Assembly: GCF_902498995.1 (NCBI RefSeq) | Contig: NZ_CABVLY010000004.1 | Coordinates: 186,001 to 250,000 of the forward strand | Length of the DNA: 64,000 nt | Source: Burkholderia anthina | Lineage (GTDB): Bacteria; Pseudomonadota; Gammaproteobacteria; Burkholderiales; Burkholderiaceae | Direction of reading: 5' to 3' | In this document: one piece after another, positions 18,069-27,700 of the stretch | Layout: the number at the start of each line of letters is the position of its first letter | Numbering within the stretch: the stretch's first letter is position 1 | The notes under the pieces: generated by a model | The model's input: the letters and a program-made list of their open reading frames with translations, nothing else | Told to the model about the DNA's origin: nothing | Databases searched by the model: none | Position numbers and translations under genes: made by a program

Positions 18069-19195
18069 ATCGCCCCCTCGTCGATGCCGGCGGTCGCGCA
18101 CCCGGCCGCTTCCGTCACGCTGAACGATTCGATCGCGCGCGTAGCCAGCAGGTCGTCGTGCAGCGCGTTCCAGTCGAGCAGTTGGGCGGCACGCATGACA
18201 CCCGGCGCGGGCGGCGCCTCGATCAACCGTCGTGCCGCCGCCGCGGCGATCGTGCCCGTCAGCCGGTAGCTGTCGGCTGCGTGCAGCACGGCGCGCAGCC
18301 GCAGCGGCTTGCCCGCCCGCTCGCCGGCCGCATCGATCACGAGACGGTAGTACGGTGTTTGCCCGGCAAGATCGAGCCGGGCGGTTTCGACGAGATCCGC
18401 GACGGCTTCGTCGAGCGCGTCCGGTCCGGCTTGACGGAGTCGCACGACGCCGCGTCCGATCGCGTCGGCCGCGCGCGACGACGCGAACACGCCGTGCCAC
18501 TGCGCGTCGCGGATGCCGAGGTCGGCGGCAAGCGCGGCCCATTCGTCGCTGAGAAACGGCTGCACGTGAACCTCGTCCGGAAAGCCGGCGATCCGGGTCA
18601 TGCCGGCGGCGGCCGGGGCGCCCGTCACGCGCCGCCCGGCGCGCCATGCCGCGCCGGACGAACCGAAGCCCTGCGCGGTGCTGAGCAGTACGTCGGCCGC
18701 GGCGCCGGGCGTACACGCCTCGCGGCCGCCCGACCAGCCGGACAGCGCGTCGATCCGGTCGAAGTGGCACGCGGCGAGCCAGCGCGGCACGATTGCCGAG
18801 AGGCCCGGATAGATGCCCGCGCAGTGGACGACACGCCGAGCCGGAGCCAGCGGGCGCATGGCGAGGGGCGCGCTCAGCGCGCGATCGCCGAACGCGTCGA
18901 CGTAGTCCGCGCCGACGGCATCGGCCGCGCGTGCGATGCGCTCGGCGATCCGCACCGACGGCCCGGCCGCGTTGAGCACGACCGTGCAGCCGTGGCAGAA
19001 CGCGGCCAGCGATGCCGCGTCGTCGATGTCGAGCTCGCGCCGGTCGACGTGCGGATCGTTGCCCTCCGGAAACCCGCCGCGCCGCATGCGATAGCCCGCC
19101 CGCACCGCATGATGCCCGCCGGCGAGGAGGGTCGCGCGCGCGGCGCTGCCGACCGCGCCGCGCGCGCCGACGATGCCGACCACGGGGGCGCTCAT
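18065..19195 (-). CDS. Saccharopine dehydrogenase-like NAD(P)-binding protein of the siderophore operon (possible second reductase)
   Basis: The 376-residue protein has an N-terminal Rossmann motif (VVGIVGARGAVGSAAR, GxxGxxG pattern) and the NAAGPS loop typical of saccharopine dehydrogenase-like proteins. From memory, the enantio-pyochelin cluster of Pseudomonas protegens uses a reductase called PchK instead of PchG; this gene could be its counterpart, but I cannot confirm homology. It sits between the PchF-like NRPS and pchG with ATGA overlaps on both sides, so it is almost certainly part of the pathway. If it acts on the assembly line, a second thiazoline could be reduced. Confidence 0.75.
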   Translation of the reverse strand: MSAPVVGIVGARGAVGSAARATLLAGGHHAVRAGYRMRRGGFPEGNDPHVDRRELDIDDAASLAAFCHGCTVVLNAAGPSVRIAERIARAADAVGADYVDAFGDRALSAPLAMRPLAPARRVVHCAGIYPGLSAIVPRWLAACHFDRIDALSGWSGGREACTPGAAADVLLSTAQGFGSSGAAWRAGRRVTGAPAAAGMTRIAGFPDEVHVQPFLSDEWAALAADLGIRDAQWHGVFASSRAADAIGRGVVRLRQAGPDALDEAVADLVETARLDLAGQTPYYRLVIDAAGERAGKPLRLRAVLHAADSYRLTGTIAAAAARRLIEAPPAPGVMRAAQLLDWNALHDDLLATRAIESFSVTEAAGCATAGIDEGAI

Positions 19196-22100
19196 GCGGC
19201 CTCCCGCAGCAGGATTCGCGACGCGACCGCCCCGACGTGCGGGGGCTGGAGGCACGACAGATGATTGCCGGCAATCTGTTCGATGTCGAGGCCGCCCAGC
19301 GCGATCGCGGTCCAGAACGACCGCATGTCGGGCTGCAGGCCCGGCAGGAAATGCAGCGCTTCGTCGTCCTGCAGCAGATGCAGGTCGCCCGTGAACGGCT
19401 CGGGCCGGTAGCGCGCGACCGCGTCGAGGCTGTGACGAAATACGCGGAACAGCGCGCCGACCTGATCGGGCGTGACTTCCCAGGCCCTGGACGAGACCGT
19501 TTTCGCCAGCGCGGCGAGCCGCTCGCCGGCCGGTTGCCGTGCGAGCCGCGCATAACAGTCGCCGACCGCGCCGTGTTCGCCATTCAGCGCGGCAAGGCAG
19601 CCGGCCGGCAAGTGCTCGCCGTGCCGCTCGCGCACGGCGAGCAGCGCGCGTTCGAGCTGGATGTCGTCGACCGCATGGCCGGCCGCCGCGATGTCGGCGC
19701 CGAGCAGGCCGCCGAATGCGCGTTCGAGCAGCAGTTCGTCGTCGATCCGGAAGCGGAAGCGGTCGCTGCTGATCACGGTGACGGGATCGAGCGCCGCGCC
19801 GCGCTCGAGCAGGACGCGGCCCAGTTCGTTCGCAAGCAGGCCGCCCATGCAATAGCCGATCAGGTGGACGCGTCGCGCGCCGCGCGCGAGCAGCAAGTCG
19901 GCATACTCGAGCGCGAGCGACGCGATCAGTTCGGCCGGATCGCGCGCCAGATAGGCCGTGGCGTCGGGCACCGTGATGCCGACGATCTCGCCGACCCGTT
20001 CGGGCGCGTCGGCCAGCAGCGGCAGCAGCGCGCGGTAGGGCGCGAGCGTGCCGCTGCCGTCGTGCAGCACGACGTGGATGCGCTCGCCGGGACGGCGCGC
20101 CGGCGCGAGCACCACGAGCGGCGAGAGGCGCGCCGCCTCGTCGCCAGGGCCGGCCGCCGCGCTGCCGCTCGTCATCCGGCGACCCAGCGCCGCCGCCGCG
20201 CCGGCCACGGTCGGCGCGCGCAGGATCTCGCGCATCAGCCGATCCCATTCCCAGTCGCGCGCCTCGACCAGATGTTCGCGCATGCGCGCGACCACCTGCG
20301 CGATCAGCAACGAATCGCCGCCCGCGCGGAAGAAGTCTTCGTCGCGGCCGAGCCCGCTACGGCCGAGCGCGGTTTCCCAGAGGGCGGCAATGCGCGCCTC
20401 GAGTTCGTCGCGCGGCCGTTCGGCGACGGTCGCGGCGGCACCGGGCCGGCCGGCTGCAACCGCGCGGGCACTCAGCGCCGCGCGGTCGACCTTGCCGTTG
20501 CGCGTCAGCGGCAGCGCGCGCAGGACTTCGATGCGCGACGGCAGCATCGCGGCCGGCACCCGTTCGCGCAGATGGTCGACGAGCGCCGTTTCGCGCAGCA
20601 CCGCATGCTGTTGCGGAAAGCGCACGACGAATGCGACCTGGCCGACGCGCGCGAGCGGATCCCCGGCGTCGGGGTACGCGGCGAGCAACTCGCCGCCGGC
20701 CGCATCGAACATGCGCTGCCATTGCTCGCGCGTGAAGAAGGTCTGGTCGAGTGCGTCGCGTTCGTCGACGAAGCCCGACAGTCCGCTCTGGAACTCCATC
20801 GACGTCATCAGCGCGGCGATCTCGCGCGTCGCCTCGATCACGATCAGCGTGCAACCGGGCGCGCCCAGCTCGCGCAGGCGGTCGATCACGGTCGGAGCGT
20901 GCTTCGCGTTGTGCAGCACGTTCGAACAGACGATCACGTCCCAGCTGCCGGCCGTGAGACCCTGCGCGACGTAGTCGTGATTGAGGTCGAACAGGCCGTA
21001 GCGGACCCACGGCGTGTCCGCGTGGCGCTCGCGCGCCTCGTTGAGAAAGAATGGCGACACGTCGCTGTACAGGTAGTCGACGGGAACATCGGCCAGCGCG
21101 GGAATCAGCGCGCGGCTCGTGCCGCCGACGCCCGCGCCGATTTCCAGCACGCGCAGCGGACGGCGCGCGCTGGCGGCCGGCGTCGCGTCGCGCGCGATCT
21201 CGCGTGCGGCCGCACAGACCACGGCGTTCATGCAGCGGTTCACGAGGTTGTCGTTGTAGGCAGCGACGGCGGTATCGAGCTTGCCCTGCGGGAACAACAG
21301 GTCGAGCGGATCGACTTCGCTGCGCAGCAGGCCGCCCAGATGCGCGCCCGAGTCGCGCAGATAGCGCAACAGTTCGGCGCTGTAGTGGATCTGCGATTCC
21401 AGTTGCTGCAACGTGGCCCAGTCGCGCGCGGCTTCGTCCGGCGCCGGTTCGCGGCGGAGTGTCCAGCCGTCGCCGCCCGTGCCTGCCCGCTCGATCCAGC
21501 CGGCGTCCTGAAGGCTGCGCAGCCAGCGCCGCATCAACCGGCGATGCTCGGGCGCGGTGCCGGTGCGCGCGACGATCGCGTCGAGATCGTGGACGCCCTG
21601 CGTATCGGCGAACAGGCCGGCCGTGCGCAGCGCGGCGAGCATGTCGTGGCGCGCGACGTCGTCGGCCGTCTCGATCCAGCGCACGAGCGCCGGCCGGTCG
21701 AGCGTCGCGACACTCGCGTCGCCGGCCGTGCGGGCCGCCGCGGCGATCCGCCGACCTGCGTCGCGCCCGTCGACCGGTGCACAGGCCTGCGCTTCGACGT
21801 AGACGGCGAGCCGGCGCTCGGCAGGTCCGTCGCCGCAGGCGACGGCGGCGGCTGCCGCGACGCCCGGATACGACTGCAGCGCGGCCTCGATCTCGCCGAG
21901 TTCGATCCGGTGGCCGCGGATCTTGACCTGACTGTCCTCGCGGCCGAGGAACTCGATCACGCCATCGGCGCGGTAGCGGCCGAGGTCGCCGGTGCGATAG
22001 AGCCGGCCGAGCCCGGCACGCGAGGCGTCGACGAAGCGCGCGGCCGTGCGCTCCGGATCGTGCAGGTAGCCGAGCGCGAGCCCGGCACCGCCGATATGCA

Positions 22101-24732
22101 GCTCGCCCGGCACGCCGTTCGGGCACGAACGCATCCGCGCATCGAGTACGTGGAAGGTCTGGTTGACGAGCGGCGTGCCGTAGGGGATGCCGCGCGCATC
22201 GGCCGGTACGTCGACCACGTCGTGCCAGATCGACCAGATCGCGGCTTCGGTTGCGCCGCCGAGGCTCGCGACGCGCAGATCCGGGCAATGCGCGCGGATC
22301 GCGGCGGGCAGGCCGACCGGAATCCAGTCGCCCGACAGCATCGCAAGCCGCAGCGCGCGCGGCGCCGCGTCCGGCTCGCTGTCGAGATGGCTGACGAGCA
22401 TTTGCATCTGCGCCGGCACGGAATTCCAGATCGTCACCGCGTGGGCGTTTGCGAGTGTGGCCCAGTGAGACGGATCGCCGCGCCGCGCGGGCTCGGGCAG
22501 CACGAGTGCGGCGCCCGCCGCGAGCGTGCCGAAGATGTCGTAGACGGAAAGGTCGAACGCGAGGCTCGCGAGGCCGAAGACGCGATCGCGTTCGCCGACG
22601 GCGAAGCGCGCGTTGAGATCGACGATCGTGTTCAGCGTGGCCGCATGGCTCATCATCACGCCCTTGGGCACACCGGTCGTGCCCGACGTGTAGATCACGT
22701 AGGCGAGACGATCCGGCGCGACGCGCGTCGGTGCGGTATCGGTGGCCGTGTCGCCTGCGCAGGCGGCGAGTGCGCAAGCGTCGAGCACCGCGATGCCGTC
22801 GGGCCAGCCCGCCTCGCGATGCGCCGCATCGGTCAGCACCGCGCGCACGCGCGCATCGGCGAGGATCGTGTCGCGTCGCGCCGCCGGCTGGTGTGGATCG
22901 AGCGGCAGATAAGCGGCACCGGCGAGCTGCACGCCAATCGCGGCGGCGATCTGCGCGGCCGACTTGTCCATGGCGATCGCGACGCATTCGCCGGGGGCGC
23001 AGCCGCCTGCGCGCAGCGCGTCGGCCAGCGCGACGGCCTGCGCGTACAGCGCACCGTACGAGGTCGTGCCGCGCACGTCGATCACGGCCGGCGCATCGGG
23101 TTGCCGGCATGCGCGGTCGACGAAGCCGTCGTAAAGCAACCCGTCGGGCAGCGGCGCGGCGGTATCGTTCACGCGCGCGCGGCAAGCCCGTGTCGCGGGC
23201 GGCAGTTCGAGCGGATCGGCCGCATCCCACGCGGCGGCATCGTCGGCCAGCCGGTCGAGCAGCGACGCGAACGATGCGAACGCATCGTCGATCGTGCCGG
23301 GCGCGAACACGCCGTCGCGCACGTCCCAGTTCAGGTACAGCGCGCCGCCGCGTTCCGCGACCTGGCAGTCGAGCCAGACCTGCGGCGTTTGCGTGATCCC
23401 GTAACCGAGCCGCGCGCCACGCATGAATTCGCCGCTTGCGTCGTCCGTCGCACCGTCGATGCCGAGCGTGCTCGTGAATACGACCGGCATGATCAGGTCG
23501 CGTCGCGCGTGTTCGCGCGCCAGCTCCCGCAGCACGTCGATGCCGGTGAACGTCGAATGTTCGAGATCGTCCCAGAGTCGCTGCTGCAGGGCGCGCGCAC
23601 GTTCGTCGAAGCGTTCGCCGTCCTCCGCCCGCACTTCGAGCACGTTGACCGACGTGAAGTCGCCGACGATCCGGTCGACGTCGGGATGCAGCGGCGGGCG
23701 GTTCAGCACCGTTACGTTCAGGCAGAACGCCGGCTGCCGCGACCAGCGATCGACGGTTTGCGCGAATGCGGCCAGGATCGCGCCCGACGGCGTGACGCGG
23801 TGCTCGCCGGCCAGTGTGCGCAATGCGGCCCAGCGCGCCGGCGGCAGGGTCAGCGCATGGCGGCGGAAGCTGGCCGGTGCCGACTCGCTGCGTTCGATGG
23901 TGGGCAACTCGGGCGCGAGCGGCAGCGCCGGCAGGCGCGCGAGCCAGTAATCGCGATCGCGGTCGCGACGGGCGCGTCGCGACGGCAGGTCGCGCATGCG
24001 GCGCTCGGCGAGCAGCACGTCGCGGAACGTCGCGCCCGGCAACGGCAGCGCGGCGTCGGGTTCGCGGATGAACCGGTCGAGTTCCTCGAGCATGATGCGG
24101 ATGCTGACGAAATCGGCGATCAGCAGGTCGAGCGACAGATGCAGGCGGCTGCCGCTGTCGGCGCGGCTCAGGCGCAGTTCGTACAGCGGCCACGCATCGG
24201 GCGTGTAGCGGCGCGTCGCGAGCGTGTCGCGGGTCAGATTGCGGGCGGCGTCGACTTCAGCGGCGGCGCGCCCGCGCAGATCGTCGACGACGAGCGGCGG
24301 CGGCACGACGTCTTCGAGCACGCGTTGCGAACCGGACGGCGATACCACCGCGCGCAGCATCTCGTGACGGCCGATCACGCGATGCCACGCGCGTTCGACG
24401 CGTGCCGGGTCGAGATCGTCGTCGAGGTCGAGTTCGACATAGCCGTGGCAGCCGACGCCGCCGTAATCGTAGGCTTCGCCGCGACCGACCAGATAGGCTG
24501 CCTGCACGTCGGTCAGCGGAAACGGCGCGTGACGCCCGGCCGGGTCTGCGTCGACGCGCATCGCCTCGGCCTCGGTCAGATGCGCGACGAGCGCCGCCTT
24601 GTGTTCGCGCAGCAAGGCCTTGCGTGCTTCGGTCAGGGTGCCGGCCGGTGCACGAAAGCGCAATTCGCCGGCTTCGGCCCAGAGCAGGACGCCGAGTGCT
24701 TCGAGTTCGGCGATCAGCGAAACGGGAGTCAT
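19192..24732 (-). CDS. pchF: Siderophore NRPS, Cy-A-MT-PCP-TE (PchF-like)
   Basis: The 1846-residue synthetase ends the siderophore assembly line. Domain order: cyclization domain (about 60-500) with intact DLLIADFVS (DxxxxDxxS); adenylation domain with YVIYTSGTTGVPKG near 675; N-methyltransferase inserted in the A domain with SAM motif LEIGAGVGGTS near 1200; carrier protein with GGDSL at Ser1474; thioesterase with GYCMGG. Specificity residues read by eye are D-L-Y-N-M-S-L-I, close to the cysteine code. The TE elbow has Cys1628 where serine is usual. The start at 24732 overlaps the TGA of the upstream NRPS gene. Confidence 0.95.
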   Translation of the reverse strand: MTPVSLIAELEALGVLLWAEAGELRFRAPAGTLTEARKALLREHKAALVAHLTEAEAMRVDADPAGRHAPFPLTDVQAAYLVGRGEAYDYGGVGCHGYVELDLDDDLDPARVERAWHRVIGRHEMLRAVVSPSGSQRVLEDVVPPPLVVDDLRGRAAAEVDAARNLTRDTLATRRYTPDAWPLYELRLSRADSGSRLHLSLDLLIADFVSIRIMLEELDRFIREPDAALPLPGATFRDVLLAERRMRDLPSRRARRDRDRDYWLARLPALPLAPELPTIERSESAPASFRRHALTLPPARWAALRTLAGEHRVTPSGAILAAFAQTVDRWSRQPAFCLNVTVLNRPPLHPDVDRIVGDFTSVNVLEVRAEDGERFDERARALQQRLWDDLEHSTFTGIDVLRELAREHARRDLIMPVVFTSTLGIDGATDDASGEFMRGARLGYGITQTPQVWLDCQVAERGGALYLNWDVRDGVFAPGTIDDAFASFASLLDRLADDAAAWDAADPLELPPATRACRARVNDTAAPLPDGLLYDGFVDRACRQPDAPAVIDVRGTTSYGALYAQAVALADALRAGGCAPGECVAIAMDKSAAQIAAAIGVQLAGAAYLPLDPHQPAARRDTILADARVRAVLTDAAHREAGWPDGIAVLDACALAACAGDTATDTAPTRVAPDRLAYVIYTSGTTGVPKGVMMSHAATLNTIVDLNARFAVGERDRVFGLASLAFDLSVYDIFGTLAAGAALVLPEPARRGDPSHWATLANAHAVTIWNSVPAQMQMLVSHLDSEPDAAPRALRLAMLSGDWIPVGLPAAIRAHCPDLRVASLGGATEAAIWSIWHDVVDVPADARGIPYGTPLVNQTFHVLDARMRSCPNGVPGELHIGGAGLALGYLHDPERTAARFVDASRAGLGRLYRTGDLGRYRADGVIEFLGREDSQVKIRGHRIELGEIEAALQSYPGVAAAAAVACGDGPAERRLAVYVEAQACAPVDGRDAGRRIAAAARTAGDASVATLDRPALVRWIETADDVARHDMLAALRTAGLFADTQGVHDLDAIVARTGTAPEHRRLMRRWLRSLQDAGWIERAGTGGDGWTLRREPAPDEAARDWATLQQLESQIHYSAELLRYLRDSGAHLGGLLRSEVDPLDLLFPQGKLDTAVAAYNDNLVNRCMNAVVCAAAREIARDATPAASARRPLRVLEIGAGVGGTSRALIPALADVPVDYLYSDVSPFFLNEARERHADTPWVRYGLFDLNHDYVAQGLTAGSWDVIVCSNVLHNAKHAPTVIDRLRELGAPGCTLIVIEATREIAALMTSMEFQSGLSGFVDERDALDQTFFTREQWQRMFDAAGGELLAAYPDAGDPLARVGQVAFVVRFPQQHAVLRETALVDHLRERVPAAMLPSRIEVLRALPLTRNGKVDRAALSARAVAAGRPGAAATVAERPRDELEARIAALWETALGRSGLGRDEDFFRAGGDSLLIAQVVARMREHLVEARDWEWDRLMREILRAPTVAGAAAALGRRMTSGSAAAGPGDEAARLSPLVVLAPARRPGERIHVVLHDGSGTLAPYRALLPLLADAPERVGEIVGITVPDATAYLARDPAELIASLALEYADLLLARGARRVHLIGYCMGGLLANELGRVLLERGAALDPVTVISSDRFRFRIDDELLLERAFGGLLGADIAAAGHAVDDIQLERALLAVRERHGEHLPAGCLAALNGEHGAVGDCYARLARQPAGERLAALAKTVSSRAWEVTPDQVGALFRVFRHSLDAVARYRPEPFTGDLHLLQDDEALHFLPGLQPDMRSFWTAIALGGLDIEQIAGNHLSCLQPPHVGAVASRILLREAA

Positions 24733-27700
24733 AAGGTGCCTTCTTCGTGAGTGGATTCGATGATGTCGACGGGCGACGCCTGCACCGCGCGCAGCCACGC
24801 GGCCTGGGTGGCGACGCTCGGCATCGCGAAGACCTGGCGCAGCGTCAGGTGGCCGGCGTCGAGGCCGTCGCGGCGGATCGCGTCGATCAGCCTGGCGGCG
24901 CGCAGGCTGTCGCCGCCGAGCCGGAAGAAATCGTCGTGGCGCGCGATGTCAGCATGGCCGAGCACCTGCGACCAGAGCGCGGCGAGTTGTCGTTCGAGCG
25001 GATCGGCCGGTATGTCGCGCCGGGTGTCGCGTTGCGCGGTTTCGGCGAATTGCCGGGCGAGCGCAGCGCGGTCGAGCTTGCCGTTCGCACTGAGCGGCAG
25101 CGCGTCGAGCGCGAGCCAGTGCGACGGGATCATGTAGTCGGGCAGCAGCGCGCGCAGCGCATCGGTCAAGGTGCGCTCGTCGAGCGGCGTATCGGTCACG
25201 ACGGCAGCCGCGAGCGACGGCGGCGCGCCGGTGACGAGCGCGATCGCATGGCGAACGCCCGGCTGCGCGAGTAACGCGGTCTCGATCTCGCCGAGTTCGA
25301 TGCGGTGGCCGCGCAGCTTGATCTGGTGATCGCGACGGCCGAGGAACTCGAGCGTGCCGTCGGGCCAGTAGCATCCGAGGTCGCCGGTGCGGTACCAGCG
25401 TTGGCCTTCGTGCATGACGAATGACGCGGCGGTGCGTTCCGGGTCGTCGCGATACCCGAGCGCGACGCCGGCGCCACCGATCCAGAGTTCGCCGGGGACC
25501 CAGTCCGGGCAATCGCGCCCGCGAGAATCAACGACGCGGTATCGCTGGTTCGCCAGCGGCGTGCCGTACGGAATCGAGCGCCAATGCCCGGGGAGGGGCG
25601 TGGGCACGTCGCAGAAGTTCGACCAGATCGCGGCTTCGGTTGCGCCGCCCATCGCGATGAACCGTGCGCCGGGCGCGATGCGCGCGAGTCGTGCGGGCAA
25701 ATCGAGGCCGATCCAGTCGCCTGACGCGAAGGCGAGCCGCAGCGGCAAGGGTTGGTCGCCAGCCGCGATGAGCAGCATGTCCAGCAGCACGGGCACGGTG
25801 TTCCAGAGGGTGACGCGATGCGAGCGCACGAGGTGAAGCCAGACATCGGGCTCACGGCGATCTGCCTCGCCGACGAGCACGACGGCGCCGCCGACCCTGA
25901 GCAGCCCGAAGATGTCGTAGACGGACAAATCGAAGTCGAGGGCGGAGATCGCCAGCACGCGGTCGTCGGGGCCGACGTCGAAACGCCGGTTCAGGTCATC
26001 GATCGTATTGGCGGCCGCGCGATGGCTGATTTCGACGCCTTTGGGCTCGCCGGTGGAGCCCGAGGTGAAGATCACGTAGGCGGGATCGTCCGGCGAAATG
26101 GCGCAAGGCGCGGCTAGCGGTTCACGGGTCGACGCTTGGGCGATGTCGATGATGTCGGCATCGAGTCCGGTCAGTGCCGGGCGATGAGATGTATCGCCGA
26201 GCGCGTGACGAATCCCGGCACGCTGGTGAATCCGCGCCTGCCGCGCAACAGGCTGCGCTACACCGACCGGCACATAGCAGCCGCCCGCGGCGAGCACGCC
26301 GAGCACGGCGACGATCTGATCGGCGCCGCGCGGCAACGTGACGGCCACGGGGTCGCCCGCGCGCACACCGTGTTCGCGCAGCAGCGCGGCGACGCGCAGT
26401 GCGCGCTCGACCAGGGCGCGATAGCTCAACGGCTGACCGTCGACATCGATCAGCGCGACGCGTTCCGGCGCCAGTGCGGCCTGTTCGAACACCGGCAGAT
26501 GCAGCGTGCGGGGCGCGATTGCGGCGTCAGTCGCATTGACCCGATCGCGCACGGCCTGCTGCGCGCCCGGCAACGCGCGAGAAGCCGCCGCCGTCCACAC
26601 CGTCTCGTCGTCGGCAAGTCGGCCGACCCACTCGAGATAAGCGTCGAACATCGCGTCGACGAGTCCGTCAGGGAACAGCCCCCGCACGTAATCCCACGAC
26701 AGCACGAGTTCGCCGCGATGTTCGAATACCTGATGGTCGAGCCAGACCTGCGGCGTTTCCGACAGGCCGCCGTCGGCCAGATCCGGAAAGCCGTCGGGCA
26801 GACGATCGAAGAAATCATCGGCGAGGCCGAGCGTGCTCGTGAACACGACCGGTAGCGCCGCCGCCTGCATGCCGACCGTGCGTGCCCGCTCGCGCTGGAT
26901 CCAGACCGACGACACGGTCCGGTGTTCGAGCACCTCGGCAACGTGCTGCTGAACCGCCGTCGCGCGCGCCGTCCAGCTTTCGTCGCCCGGCGCGTCGAAG
27001 CCGACCGGCGCGAGCGCGGTGAAGTCGCCGACGATCCGCTGCACGTCGGGATGGATGTCCCGACGGTCGAACAGCGTCAGGTTCAGCGTCAACGCCGTGC
27101 CGCCGCTCCAGGCTGCCAGGATCTGCGCGTAGGCCGTCAGCAGCACGACCGACGGCGTGAGCCCGTGGCGCTGCGCGTGATCGCGCAGCCGCCGCCATTG
27201 CGGCGCCGGCAGGCGTGCGGCGCGGCGCACGAACGTTGCGGCACCGAACGACGCCGGGTCGCGTGCGACCGGAAGCGCCGGGGCGGGCGGCAGCCTGTCG
27301 ACGCGCGCGCGCCAGTAGCGCAGCGCGGCATCGGTCGGCGTGGCGTCGTCGAGCGATTGCGTCACGTAATCGCGGAACGTGAGTGCGGGCGGCGCGGGGA
27401 CGCGCGCCGGGTCGCGATAGAGTTCGGCCAGCTCGCCGAGCAGCAGCTTGACGCTGTAACCGTCGAGCGTCAGGTAGTCGAAGAACAGGCCGATCCGGCA
27501 GCGTTCGCCGCAGTACGGCACCGCATGCGCGACATGCAGCGGATGCAGCGCACGCGAGCGGTCCCGTGCGTGCCAGAGCGCGGCGATGCGTTCGCGCGCG
27601 GCCTGGGCATCCGCCACCGGCGTCCCGATTCGCAGGCCGGTGTCGGGCATCGGGCGCGCGACCGCTTGCCGTCCGTCTTCGTCGACGGCCGCACGCAACA

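Noticed and set aside
19012-24750. Very long plus-strand open frame (about 1900 codons) opposite the PchF-like gene
   Set aside because: It is rich in Arg, Ala and Gln with no domain pattern. The minus strand carries a fully coherent NRPS in the same DNA. Long antisense open frames are expected at this GC content.
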